Source: Chara braunii
Taxonomy: Eukaryota > Streptophyta > Charophyceae > Charales > Characeae
Direction of reading: 5' to 3'
Length of the DNA stretch: 40,116 bases
NCBI GenBank assembly: GCA_003427395.1
Contig: BFEA01000661.1
Coordinates: forward strand, 637,385-677,500
Of this stretch, positions 8,695 to 19,150 are shown one piece after another (the stretch's first letter is position 1; the number at the start of each line of letters is the position of its first letter). The notes beneath the pieces are model-generated. The model was not told the DNA's origin and did not search any database. It saw only the letters and a list, made by a program, of their open reading frames with translations. The position numbers and the translations under genes were made by a program.

Positions 8695-9906
8695 ATGGAA
8701 AGTGTGGTGGAGCATGGGGTAGCCCAATCTCCCAAGACCGCCACTATGGGGCGAGCCGAGGAAGACGCCGAATTAGGGGCTAGATTAAGCAAGACGGCCG
8801 AAGGAGTGACCGAAAGGGTAGAGGCTATGGGCGGGGCCCTAAGAAGCCAGGAAGAACCCAATGGGGAGAAAACTATGGAACCGCGCGCAAGCTCGGATGA
8901 GCGTTTACACCGGGAAATGAAACCACATGTCTCTATGAGAGAAAGGGTGGCCGAAGCCGCAAGGGGCTTCCCCGTCAAAACCCGATGGGCGGACCACGTG
9001 GAAGTGAGAATCGGCAAGGGGCAGGAGTGCCCTCATGACAGGGCTGGATGCTGGGCACCAAGGAGGAGCGAGGAAGGTGGCCCGAGGAGGAGGGAACTTG
9101 GGGACAGACGGCCAACCGAAATTGGGGAAGGACTGCGAAGATGGGCAAGCAGGGAGGTCGGTCCCGCTTGGGTACGAGAAGAGGCGGTAGGCAGGAATAT
9201 GGGAGGACCCGGAGATATCTGGAGAGGGGTCAGGGCCCCGGAGTCCATGCACTGGGAACGCGAGGACCCGGGTTATGGGGGTCGCATGGAGGAGGAACCG
9301 TGGGGACCTCCGAGATATCGACCCCGGATGGAGGATTTGGAGCCGTCCTGGTACAAACCTTACGATCCAGCGCTAGATGGGCCGGCAGACGGACCTTACT
9401 TCCGTCGATATGACGATCGCCGAGTCCCTTACTACGATGTAAACTTGGGGCTAGAGTCGCTCTACTTTAACAGAAGGGATGTGACTGGATTCGTGGAGAA
9501 ATTGCAGAGTTATGCCTACCGTAAGAAGTTTTCGGAGAAAGAGTGGATCGACCACTTCATTCAACATTCGGACCCAGAGTTGGACCAGGCCATTAGGGTC
9601 GTGTACCCGTCTGATAGAAGTTGGAAAACGTTCAAAAGCAGCCTGCTTAGGATCTTTGCGTGTGACGATATGATCCCCACGATAGAAGGGCTGCGTCGGG
9701 TGACAAGAGGAAAGCAAGATGGCCTAGTGACCTTTACTCGGAGGTTCAAATGACTGTCCCAGGCCTTAGTGGATAGAGGGATGTTTTCGAAGGTCGACAG
9801 GTGCATAATGTTCATGTTGCACCTGCCCGAGGAAAAGAGGAGGGAGGTCATCGAGAAGGCCCCTAGGGACTCCGCTAATTTTGAAAGGGTCGGCCGAGAC
9901 GTCTAA
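8695..9906 (+). pseudogene. gag: Retrotransposon gag with in-frame TGA
   Basis: Open from ATG 8695 (the frame is also open upstream) to TGA 9751-9753, then continuing in frame to TAA 9904-9906. The first 240 residues are charged, disordered-looking and rich in Arg, Glu and Gly. The capsid-like part starts near 9450: GFVEKLQSYAYRKKFSEKEW and ELDQAIRVVYPSDRSWKTF, then FTRRFK at the TGA, with LSQALVDRGMFSK and MFMLHLPEEKRREVIEKAP after it. Conserved-looking sequence on both sides shows the stop is a mutation. No CCHC zinc knuckle is seen. It would form the nucleocapsid particle in the cytoplasm. Confidence 0.75.
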
Positions 9907-10875
9907 AGGCAAAGAGAGCGTGGCGGAAGATGGAGGAAGAAGGAGCGGCGACGACGACCAACCGATGGTCGACGCCAAAGGTGCGGGAGAAAGGAAGGAG
10001 GAGCCCACTTCACCCAAATCGCCTGGGAAGAGGGGTGCGAAAAAGTTCGAGATGAAATGCACCTTAGACGAGATAGACACGGTAGCTCCCCTACGGAGGA
10101 CCCTGATGCAGCCTATGCAGTGCACGCTTCTGGAATACTTGACGGCCAGCAAAAGCGCTAGGGAAGAACTCCTAAGCATCACGAAGAAAGTGAGAGTCTC
10201 GCTCGCTGGAGGACCCATGGTACCGGGGGATGGTCCAGCCAAGGAGGAAACTTCTTCTTGGGAGAGGAGGCCAAAAAGTTATATGTATTAGGGAGCGGCC
10301 AACTCCAAGCCGTGGTGAGTGGAAAGAAGATGAGGGCTCTGGTGGACAATGGGTCCGAATCCACGGTGTGTAGAGACTCCATTGCCCGGGAGTTAGGGTT
10401 GGAAATAGATAGGGGGGTGTCGATGTCAATGGTCGTAGCGGATAACAAGCTACAACCGGCAGAGGGGGTGTGTCACAACCCTGTGATCGAGGTCGCGGGC
10501 GTCGAGGCCTCGGTCCCAATATTTTCGGTAAAAGAGTGTTCCTCCGAGTTGATCCTCGGAAGAATTTGGCTGAGCGCGATTCACGCTACCACGGTTGACC
10601 TACCTGATGGAAGTCAGACCCTCTCAATCCAAAGTCCTGATGGAATCTGGATGGTCCTAAAGACCGTGGACGCGCAAGATGAGCGGAACCGGACCAACAT
10701 TCCTAGACGGAAGGGGGCCTAGTCGAGGGTATGCCAATTCCGTCTAGAAGGAGCACTCTTTACTGATAAGGAACCCCCGGGGGACCGATTAAAGGTGGAG
10801 GATGTCGGGGGCAGAGTTGTGATCAACGGGGTAGGGTACGAGAAGGAGGACGAGGAGGAGGAGTTCGGTGGGTGA
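9881..10875 (+). pseudogene. Gag-pro linker and retropepsin (aspartic protease)
   Basis: A frame without its own ATG runs 9881-10291 (contains EIDTVAPLRRTLMQPMQCTL). It then passes by frameshift near 10258 into a frame with the protease. The catalytic triad is ALVDNGSEST: DNG replaces the common DTG/DSG, as in some fungal and plant Ty3 elements. The flap region is hydrophobic and ELILGRIWL matches the C-terminal ILG signature of retropepsins. TAG 10720 and TGA 10873 interrupt the frame. It would cleave the Gag-Pol polyprotein inside the particle. No retropepsin start codon is expected because it is part of a polyprotein. Confidence 0.75.
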
Positions 10876-12019
10876 GTGAGGCTGTCTTTTTTGGAGGAAT
10901 CCCCCTAGCCGGCGGAATCAAGAAGCATCAAACCGTGGCGGAAAAAGTGAAACCCGTCGCGGTCAGCCGGGATAGAACGGGGGAAACTTCGATATCGGAG
11001 GAGGAGATCGCTGATATCATCCGAAAAAGGAAGGAGACCGAGGGACAAAGAATTACGACCGATAGATTGGCCAAGATGGATATAGGGGATGGAAACCTCA
11101 CGGAGAAAGAGAAGAGTTCGTAGCAATGACCCTAAGGGGCTGCGATAAGGCCATCGCCTTCGATGACTCGGAGAGGGGGAGGATCGACCCAAGGTACGCT
11201 AAGCCCACCCGGATCCACACGATTCCTCACGTACCTTGGAAAGATAGACCCCAGTGGAAGTATGCTCAGAAGGAGAAAGAAGAGATCGTGACCTTTATTA
11301 AAGAGAAGATAAGGACTTTTATCGCGGAGCCTTGCGAGAGTGCCTACTCCAACAAGTGGTTCTTTCTGAGGAAAGGGGGTAGCAACAAACCGAGGTGGAT
11401 TCAAAACCTCCAAAGGACCAACGAGGTCACTATAAGGGACGTGGGGTCCATACCTGAGGCGGACCTACTTGCAGAAGGATCGGCATGACGCTCAATATAC
11501 TCAATCTGCGATCTCTTCTCAGGCTATGACGAGATCCCCTTGGACTACCGAGATAGGCACATGACCGTGATGTATACGCCTCTAGGGCTGGTCCAAATGA
11601 TGGTGGTTCCGATGGGGTGGACGAATGGCGTGGCGGTGTTCCGAAGGGCCATGATTGCGGTCCTCAAGGAGTTTATACCGGAGAAGGTGGAGGTCTTCCT
11701 TGATGACTTCCCGATAAAAGAGTCAGTCGAACGGGACGAGACGGAGGTCTTCCCCGGGGTGAGAAAGTTCGTAGTGGACCACATGAAGGATGTCAGGGAC
11801 GTCCTTGCAAAATTAGACGACGCCAACCTTACGGTGAGTGGGACTAAGAGTCGCTGGGGAGTGTCGTCAATCAAGATATTGGGCTTCATTTGCGACAGGG
11901 ATGGGCGGAAGCCCGACCCCGGAAAATTGGAAAAATTGATGACCTGGCCGTCGCCGCTAAAGTCAATAACGGAGGTTAGGCAATTTCTAGGGGTGGTGGG
12001 TACTGGAGGATCTTTATAA
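10876..12019 (+). pseudogene. pol: Reverse transcriptase
   Basis: A linker in one frame (to about 11110, ending DRLAKMDIGDGNLTEKEK) passes by frameshift into the RT frame. Landmarks are RIHTIPHVPWKDRPQWKY, SAYSNKWFFLRKG (fingers), SIYSICDLFSGYDEIPLDYR (motif A) after a TGA at 11486-11488, VVPMGWTNGVAVFRRAM (motif B), VFLDDFPIKE (motif C, FLDD where YxDD is usual), ILGFICDRDGRKPDP and TEVRQFLGVVG. A one-base loss near 12000 breaks the link to RNase H. It would make cDNA from the element RNA using tRNA-Asp. Confidence 0.9.
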
Positions 12020-12798
12020 AGGCCTACAGTGAGAAAGCGGAGCTCCTTAGACGGCTGCTTAGAAAATCGGAGGAATGGATTTGGGGAGACGAGCAGGCCG
12101 CGGCCATGGAGGTCCTTAAGGAAGAGTTCCATGAAAGTGGGCAGATCCTAGGGGTTCCTTTCTTCGAGGCTGATGAGAATCGCCCGTTCATAGTTTCCAC
12201 GGACACTGAACCTTGTTCCGTAGGGGGACTTCTGTCGCAAAAGGATCAAAACGGGAAAGAGAGGCCTCTTCGTTTTGAGAGTCGGGCCTTAAATCCCGCC
12301 GAGAGGAACTACAGCCAATTCAAGAAAGAAGTGCTAGGGGTGTTGCACTGCTTAAAGACCTTCCGTCACTACATCTACGGGCGGCGTTTCATCCTAAGAG
12401 TAGACCCGACCGCGGTAGCGGCTGTCCTTCAAAAGGACTTCTCTCTGACCGACCCAACTATCGCCAGGTGGATGATACATATTAGACTCTACGACTATAG
12501 GGTCGAGCGGATCTCCGGGGCCAAAAATCAGGTCGCCGACGGGCTGTCCGGACTCCCGATCCGGGAGGAAGGTTACCGGAAGTTAGAGGATGTGAGGGCA
12601 GCAATGACCAAGGAAGAGATAATCCAAGTAACCACTAACCGAGCGCGAGTGGGGGTGACCATCCGAAAGGAAGGGGGGAGCCCGGAGACGTTCCTCGCTA
12701 ACCTTTACGATGGGAAGTACTGCGACATAGGACTTTACCTAGCCGGAAGAGAGGAAGGCACCGAGGTGATTAAGAGGGAGGCGCTCGGATATTGCTGA
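12002..12798 (+). pseudogene. RNase H domain of pol
   Basis: After the frameshift near 12000 the frame reads WRIFIKAYSEKAELLRRLL, the RT connection region. It continues with PFIVSTDTEPCSVGGLLSQK, FESRALNPAERNYSQFKKEV, LHCLKTFRHYIYGRRFILRV and ISGAKNQVADGLSG. This is the Ty3-type RNase H, including the ESRALNPAERNYSQFKKEVL signature and the final D of VADGLS. The frame ends at TGA 12796-12798, directly continued by integrase sequence in the same frame, so this stop is also a mutation. It would degrade the RNA strand of the RNA:DNA hybrid. Confidence 0.85.
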
Positions 12799-13611
12799 CG
12801 AGGAGGACACCTCTTTAAGAGGCCTACCAAGTTTGCGATTCCTATGAGAGTGCTTAGTGATCCGGGAGAAAGGAAGGCAGTCATAGAGGAACTGCCTGAC
12901 GCGGTCGTCGGAGGGCATAGAGGGGTGAAAGGCACTTTTGATAAAGTCTGTAGGCTCTATTGGTGGTACGGGCAGTACGGAGAAGTCGAAAAGTACTGCT
13001 TGACCTGTGAGGCTTGCCAAAAGAGAGCAACAGTCCGCTACAAGGAACCCCTGGTTCTATCTCTCCCCACCATACCAGGAGAGAAGGTCCACATTGACCT
13101 AGTAACCATGCCGAAAGGGGTCGGAGGACTCCGGTACATAATCAACGCCCGTGACGATCTCACTGGATTCGTGGAAGCAAAGGTCATTAAGAAGAAGACG
13201 ATCGAAGAAGAAAGTGACTTTCTCCTAAAGTACATCGCTAGGTACGGGTGTGTCGGGAAGATAGTCATGGATAGAGGATCCGAGTTCTCGAGCCAAAAGG
13301 TCAAGTCGATATTAGAAAGGGCAGGGATAAAAGCGGCCTACACGACCGCCTATCACCCGGAGAGCAACTCCCCGGTCGAGAGAGGTCACCAAACGCTCGT
13401 GGACGCTTTAGCAAAATGGTGCAAGGGGCGCGCGGAACAATGGCCGAAATACTTGTGGTATGCAGTTTGGGCAGACAACATCACGGTTAAATCAAGTACT
13501 GGTTATCCTCCTTACACCCTTTGGTTCGAAAGACATTGCCCCCTGCCCATCGAATTTCACGTCGACACCTGGACGAGTGTCTCGTGGAAGACCAACATAA
13601 CGAAGACTTAG
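12799..13611 (+). pseudogene. Integrase, zinc-binding and catalytic core
   Basis: The N-terminal zinc region reads GGHRGVKGTFDKVCRLYWWY, then YCLTCEACQKRA. The second His and both Cys of HHCC are present, but the first His appears replaced (ELPDAVVGGH, where His is usual at the Pro position). The DDE catalytic residues are visible: D in VHIDLVTM, D in IVMDRGSEF, E in SNSPVERGHQTLV. A TAG at 13609-13611 ends the frame prematurely. It would insert the cDNA into host chromosomes. Confidence 0.9.
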
Positions 13612-14280
13612 CTATTGGAGGCGAGGATACAACAAATAGCTGAAAACCTGGACGCGGGGCTTGCCGAGGCGGGAAAGAACATTGAGAAGGAGAGGACGAA
13701 GGGGAAGGAAAGATGAGACAAGAACTTACGGGTCCGACAGAAGCCGATAAGGACTAGTGACCTCGTCTTAATGTACGACTCGTCACTAGAGAAGACTTGG
13801 AGCAGGAAGTTGGCCAACCGGTGGATGGGTCCATACCGGGTCCTAAGGAGATTGGACGGGGGAGCATATCTCCTTGCCGAATTAGACGGAACCAAGTTAC
13901 GAGACCCTATCACGGGGGCTCGCCTCAAACTCTTCCGATGGCGAGGGGCTTTTAGGGAGGAACCAAAGAGGAAGGGGAAGGAAATGGTCGACGCAAAAAT
14001 GACCCTCACCCACGAGAGTGGAGAGACTTCAAAGCAAGGAGCCTCTTCGCGACCGCCTAAGAGGCGGTATAAGGTTCGGAGACCTCCCTTGCCAAAGACC
14101 CCTAGAAGGAAGAAACGGTCAAGGGAAGATGACGAAGAAACAGACCGGTTAGGAAAACGCAGGTTGAGAGAAAGAAGGAGCGCTTCGAGGAAAGCCTTGA
14201 GAGACAGACGCGAGAGGGAAGAAAGAAAACGGAAAAGAGAAAGGAGAAAAAAAAAGATGAGGAGGCGGAGACGGATATAG
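13612..14280 (+). pseudogene. Integrase C-terminal GPY/F module with basic tail
   Basis: Same frame as the catalytic core after TAG 13609, interrupted once more by TGA 13714-13716 and then open to TAG 14278-14280. The GPY/F module is clear: SRKLANRWMGPYRVLRRLDG and YLLAELDGTKLRDPI. No chromodomain follows. Instead there are about 100 residues dominated by Arg, Lys and Glu (KRKRERRKKKMRRRRRI at the end), which could serve as DNA binding or nuclear targeting. No envelope-like protein is seen between this stop and the 3' LTR. Confidence 0.8.
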
Positions 14281-14291
14281 AATCACCTAAT

Positions 14292-14302
14292 GGGGAAGGG
14301 GG
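14292..14302 (+). promoter_or_regulatory. Polypurine tract
   Basis: GGGGAAGGGGG lies directly before TGTGATAT, the likely LTR start. This is the expected plus-strand primer position, 12 bases after the last pol codon. Confidence 0.6.
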
Positions 14303-15012
14303 TGTGATATACCCTAGTTAGGGAGACTTGTATCGTAAGGAAATATTGTTAGGGAGGGATGTGCCATAGTTATAGAGCGTGTGTCGAGAGGGGCCATGTG
14401 TCATAATCCCGAAGGGAACATTGTACCATAGTTAAGCAAAGACAAATGTCGTGATTCCAAAAAGTGAGGGTATGGAAAACACAAAGTTAAGTCTGCAAGA
14501 AAGGAAGATAAAAGGACAAACCAAATCTTACAAAAGAGCGGGGGGGTAATGTGAACCATGGGATGACCGTTGGGCATGGGGCGAAGAAAAAGGGGTTTTA
14601 TGGGGAAAGGCTCACCGGGGACGGCAAGAATTGGGGTGTGGGCTGGTTGTCGGGCGGCTGGCTACCAGCCGAAAGACCCTTTTAAAAACAAAAAAGATTG
14701 TTTGTCTTCTTTTCTGATTGATTTTGTGTGTTTTTGATGGAGTGCATGATGATTGAGGGATGGTTTGGGGACACTGGGGTTTTTTCTCTCTGTACAAATG
14801 TGGCTGAAAGCTCCGTAGGCGCCGTCGACGCAAGACAAAAGCGGGGCCGCTCGGACAGCGAAAGTCAGAGTATCCGGGGCCTTTCCCAAAATATCCGAAC
14901 GGAGTGGTCAGCAAAAAGCCGAACCATCGAGAAAAAGGCGACATGGAAGTCTGAGGTTGCATATGTTCCGGCTACGATGTATGGAAACGTCCGCTCCGTA
15001 CGCTCGATCGCG
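14303..15012 (+). mobile_element. 3' LTR, left-hand part, truncated
   Basis: Begins TGTGATATAC after the polypurine tract, pairing with ACA at the presumed end of the 5' LTR. A TTTTAAAAACAAAAAA stretch near 14680 is the best TATA-like candidate and TTCTTTTCTGATTGATTTTG follows. The LTR is cut abruptly at 15012, where GC-rich sequence changes to the AT-rich copy A. The remaining part, including any 96-bp array, is absent beyond copy A. Confidence 0.5.
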
Positions 15013-15996
15013 GGACATACACATATTCGATTTCATCAATCAACCGATACACATATATTAGATCCGGTCCTTCGCAACTACTACCCACCTTCTGTTTTTC
15101 GTCCACCAAATACATTAATTCCACTAGAACATATATTAGACGGATTTCGAATTGCATACAGTCGCGCACATTATTGTAACATTCCCAATCCAATAATAAC
15201 ACCAGCCCTTGACGATTTTTTCGTTATCGATCCTTTTCGTTCAACTTTGACACCATTATCTTTTTTTGTTTGTCACTGTAACGCTGTTGAAGTTACAAAA
15301 GCACAATACATATATCACTCATCTTATCAAACCCCACCAAATAGTAGACAACTCTTTCACTTTTTGCGCCACTCTGCACTAATCACTTTTTAATCTCACC
15401 CAAAAATATTTTTCATCATTGACGTCAGCATTGCTATGCGAATAATCTCATATTCATTCTTTTCATTCGTTCTTCTTTCATTAATTACATTTCACAGCAC
15501 TCCTTTACATTCTTTGTCCTTGAGTGCAACACAAAAATTTGACGAAAAATTATCAAATTACATCAGAGCAAATCTAACTAACTTTATAATATCTTTTTAT
15601 GCCTTCACGCTCACACTTTGTACATTTGTCACTCCAGTATCGAGAGAACTAGCTCGTTACAGAGCAACTTCACTTCGACTTTACATCATCAACCATACAT
15701 ATGATTCTTATACATTAACACAACTTGTTAATCTTTCCGAACACTTACTATTTGTTTTTTTCCAAAATCCACTTGAAAATTCTGCTTTTCTTGCACAATG
15801 GTTTCTCTGGGGCCCTGGCCCGTGGTTCTATTACATACTCAATCATATTGTACGATATCCAACTGCATATTCTTATTTTCCTTCTCGACCTATTCGACAA
15901 TTCACACCTTTTACAACATATCGACGCGCTTTCCGAGTTGATCATGATAGTAATGATTTAGCATTATTTGCTTTTCAATCACTCAAAATTGAATAA
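15013..15996 (+). pseudogene. X1, unknown protein, 5'-truncated copy
   Basis: One frame from the element boundary to TAA 15994-15996, interrupted by TAA 15391-15393. Copy B has CAA at that position. Upstream open codons (from about 14728) belong to the LTR and make an artificial fusion. The protein contains HIRFHQSTDTHILDPVLRNY near its N-terminus, a hydrophobic stretch (FFSFVLLSLITF) that may be a membrane segment, and the well-conserved block AQWFLWGPGPWFYYILNHI. By eye most differences from copy B change the amino acid, as expected for neutral decay. No family is recognised. Confidence 0.5.
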
Positions 15997-16233
15997 ATCA
16001 TATATATTATTATAACATAATTACATAAACAATGTTTTTTACATTTTAATTTACATACTATTCATTTTTTTCAAATACTTTTCATTAACCTTTTTTTTTC
16101 TTTTTACTTTTTATTTTCTCAATATTTTAATTGTTTTCTCATTTTTCTTTCTAAAACAAATTATTTATATTATCCCCTACCTAAATTTTTGTACATAAAT
16201 AATAACTCATCTTCTTTTATTTCTATTCAGATA

Positions 16234-16884
16234 ATGGCTTCTGACACATCACATACAACTGCAAATACTACTAATTCAAATACTACACAACTGAAACGCA
16301 AGCGACCTTCCATGAACGAAGTACTACAAATATCAAAGAAGTTGCGCGAAAATCAATAGAACTATGGACGCATCATTCATAACAAGATGTGTGAACTACA
16401 AACATTTATCGAAGGAGCAACACCTTCTGGACCGTTGCTGATAACGGAGAGAGGATATCTCGTACAATTCAGATGGCGTTGGACAAGAGACATACGTGTT
16501 GTGGATATGCTTCTCGCTGACACAGACCAAGAAGTAGAAGTCGACAACATACATTGGACACTTACAAATGTCCACCGGACAACATACAACGATATACTAT
16601 CATTGTTGCGCAAAGGAACTGTTTACGACTACAATGAAGATTTTGCTATGCCGGCGATCGAAACTCTGTTAACATTGAATCGCACTACGGGTCACAGAAT
16701 TCATATATGGAATGAGAAACGATATCCATGTTTCAATGCTAACACGAGATCGATGGAGCCTCCTCCGTTACACAGAATTGGGCCCGATAATGTACAATCA
16801 GTACCAAATGATCATCATACTTCTCCGAATACGTCATCAACGACTACTTCGAATCCTCAACAAGATCAAGATACAGCAACGTAA
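16234..16884 (+). pseudogene. X2, unknown protein with one in-frame TAG
   Basis: ATG 16234 follows a splice-acceptor-like run (TTTCTATTCAG). The frame is 216 codons with a TAG at 16357-16359; copy B has TGC there. The N-terminus is Thr/Asn-rich followed by a basic LKRKRPS motif that could be a nuclear signal. The core contains LLADTDQEVEVDN, TYNDILSLLRKGTVYDYN and RTTGHRIHIW, shared in pattern with X4 and more weakly with X3. The tail is Ser/Thr/Gln/Asn-rich. No function is assigned. Confidence 0.5.
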
Positions 16885-17009
16885 ACTATAAGGTAACATA
16901 TATCAAAATCAAATAAAACCTTATTTCTTTTTCTTTTTAAAATCTTATATCATTATTCTTCTTCATAATATTAATTACATTCAATCATAATTTCCTTATA
17001 TCGTTCACT

Positions 17010-17610
17010 ACCATTATAAACACTTACTTTCAATTACTATATACATAACATTTCAATCCTTCATTACATTTTTCTTTTCCTATACTCATTCCAAAATTCC
17101 ACAAAAACAATAAATAAAATTAAACCATTGCTAAAAATTACATATTTGTAAATCTTATTTTTTTTTAATAATAATTAATACTAATTAAAACATAAAAAAA
17201 AAATTCAATCTGCAACGTCGATATAAAATATTTTTTTCAACTTTCCATGCTTGCAACTCATACTCCCAAAAATTCGTTTTGTATAATCATTCTTCTCCAT
17301 AATGATACTTACATCTAATTTCTGTTTCTCCATGTTGTTTACTTTTTCTCCAGTTGCTTGTTTCTATTCAATACTTATATATTATGGCAATCACTCACCA
17401 ATCTTTCGATAATCTTTGCACACACTTAGAACAATATAATCTTCATCATAGAATAGAAATCAATAAAGAAGGCATTGTATTATCTTATCTTGCTTATCAC
17501 TCTACAACTGCTATTTCTTTATATATCTTCCTAGCAGATATCATACCATTACCAACAAATCCTCAAAATCTTCGTATCGCAATTATCAACGATATCATTT
17601 GTACTCTTGA
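17010..17610. other. Near-identical block shared with copy B
   Basis: By eye only about two substitutions separate this stretch from 35450-36050. The sequence just before (16921-17009) differs at about 5 positions in 90, and X1 at about 35 in 420. It covers about 370 bases of noncoding DNA upstream of X3 and the first two thirds of X3. Recent gene conversion between copies or strong constraint could explain it. Confidence 0.7.
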
Positions 17611-17725
17611 TGCTCCTCATCCCGAAACTATAATTCTATTAACTAATACTACTCATCACAGATTCATTTCTACATCCTTTGTAGCTTTCAATGCATCATT
17701 CACTTTTACATATATTCTGAATTAA
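17384..17725 (+). CDS. X3, small unknown protein, intact frame
   Basis: 113 residues from ATG 17384 to TAA, intact in both element copies with only a few substitutions. It contains SLYIFLADIIPLPTN and NTTHHRFISTSFVAFNASF. The LADI and T-x-H-x-[RK] landmarks line up with LYLADMDQ / TSNHHKL of X4 and LLADTDQ / TTGHRI of X2. It is rich in Ile, Thr and His with no basic tail. It is the only accessory ORF without a disabling mutation in both copies. Function unknown. Confidence 0.5.
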   Translation: MAITHQSFDNLCTHLEQYNLHHRIEINKEGIVLSYLAYHSTTAISLYIFLADIIPLPTNPQNLRIAIINDIICTLDAPHPETIILLTNTTHHRFISTSFVAFNASFTFTYILN

Positions 17726-17897
17726 ATCATAACACTATAATACACTCCATCATTTCCTCGTTTTTCTATAAACTTATTATATACAATTTTATAATTTTTT
17801 TCTTATATTATAACTATAAAATAACTCAACTTCTTTTGTTATATTTCATGGCAGGTCAAATACAACTTCAAAAAGACCATCAAGATCAAACGACTAC

Positions 17898-18382
17898 ATG
17901 GAGTCCAGAACACAACATGGAAGATGCATACATCACAAGAGAACGATCGACCTCGAGCGATACCTTCAATTTCTTCCTATGTATCAGCCATTGCCAATTA
18001 TGGAAACTGGACTTCTAGTATATCATCGCAGATGGCATAGAGGACGACAACACATGGCTACGTTGTATTTGGCTGATATAGATCAACAAGAGGCTATCAA
18101 GGACATCCATACAGCACCAGTTCAAAATATATAGACACATACAAAGATATAATTTCATTGCTACGATTAGCTGCAGTCTATGATTACAATGACAACTATG
18201 ACATTCCACTTATAGGAACAACTATGACTTTCCATTACACTTCTAATCACCACAAATTATTAGAACTTCCCGGACTAACATTCGATGCTGATTTCCAACA
18301 CATGATACCACAACCTCTTCCAATCCATACATTACCACTTCGACCAAATACGCCTCCTATTTCTATTCATCAAAACAAATAA
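17898..18382 (+). pseudogene. X4, frameshifted copy
   Basis: Corresponds to the intact 161-codon X4 of copy B. The first part (ATG 17898) reads to a stop near 18134. A one-base difference near 18118 relative to copy B shifts the frame, and the rest (LRLAAVYDYNDNYDIPLIG onward) continues in another frame to TAA 18382. See the copy B entry for domain features. Confidence 0.5.
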
Positions 18383-18713
18383 AAAATCAATTACTAATAT
18401 AAATTCTTTAATGAATAATATAGAACTCCTAACATTGTTTTCAAAAATATCTCCAAAATTGTAAAATTTTCCCTTTTTTGTTTCAAAAATACATTACTTA
18501 CTCCTAACAAAATATCTTCCCGTACATTAATTTTATATCAATTTACAAAACAAAATACTTTCTTCAAAAAATACTAAACACACCCCTCCCTTACAAAAAT
18601 AGTAAATCATAATTTGTATTATGTTTCAACACTTTTAAAAAAAAATTTACTTGCAGCTATATTCATTTTCTAACATTTCAAATACACTTCAAAAAAACAT
18701 TACTCATAATATG
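18383..18713. other. AT-rich noncoding part of copy A
   Basis: No ORF or RNA gene is seen. It is colinear with 36824-37155 in copy B. No Helitron-type hairpin plus CTRR terminus was recognised here or at the end of the tail. Confidence 0.5.
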
Positions 18714-19150
18714 CCCTTGATGTTGAGTTTTTTTTTTTTTCTTTCCTCTTATTTCCCTTTTTTCCTTTTTCATGTTTAGATCGAACATAAACAAATTTGC
18801 GTTTCTTCAAGTTCATTGAGACTCTCAATTAAATACTTCTAATGATACTTTGCCCGTTACATTTCAACTACCATTAGTTTTTTATATTTCATTGGCAACA
18901 TTAAGCTCCTAATGGACAACTCTATTTCACTTGCAACGTTGAACTATATACCCTTGATGTTCAATTTTTTTTTTTCTTTCCTCCTATTTCCCTTTCTTCC
19001 TTTTTCATGTTTAGATCGAACATAAACAAATTTGCATTTTTCTAATGATACTTTGCCCGTTACATTTCAACTACCATTAATTTTTTGTATTTCATTGGCA
19101 ACATTAAAGTCCAAATGGACGACTCTATTTCACTTGCAACGTTGAACTAT
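18714..19150. repeat. Two-unit tandem repeat in the 3' tail of copy A
   Basis: Units 18714-18950 and 18951-19150 both start CCCTTGATGTT, contain a T-rich run, CATGTTTAGATCGAACATAA and GATACTTTGCCCGTTACATT, and end TTGCAACGTTGAACTAT. The second unit lacks about 37 bases. The same pair occurs at 37156-37592 in copy B, so the duplication predates the copying of the element. Confidence 0.9.

Larger units (their letters stand above)
1..15012 (+). mobile_element. Decayed giant Ty3/gypsy LTR retrotransposon
   Basis: The order seen is partial 5' LTR, tRNA-Asp primer-binding site, a long cluster of small ORFs, gag, retropepsin, reverse transcriptase, RNase H, integrase, polypurine tract and partial 3' LTR. 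Reverse transcriptase before integrase is the Ty3/gypsy order. The internal region from the primer-binding site to the polypurine tract is about 12.8 kb, far longer than the 4-6 kb usual for the group. The excess is roughly 7 kb of extra ORFs between leader and gag. In-frame stops and frameshifts throughout show the copy is dead. The 5' LTR runs off the window and the 3' LTR is cut at 15012 by the AT-rich element. The element is GC-rich, unlike its right-hand neighbour. Confidence 0.85.

Noticed and set aside
8361-9017. 218-codon minus-strand ORF
   Set aside because: Antisense shadow of ORF10 and gag; Ser/Leu-rich with no recognisable domain.
9048-9413. 121-codon plus-strand ORF inside gag
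   Set aside because: Second frame of the Arg/Gly-rich gag N-terminus. The gag frame continues into the conserved capsid-like block, this one does not.
11545-12132. 195-codon minus-strand ORF
   Set aside because: Antisense of the reverse transcriptase, whose motifs are clear on the plus strand.
14728-15393. 221-codon ORF with unique N-terminus
   Set aside because: Chimera of LTR sequence and truncated X1 joined by chance at 15013. Only the part after 15013 has support from copy B.
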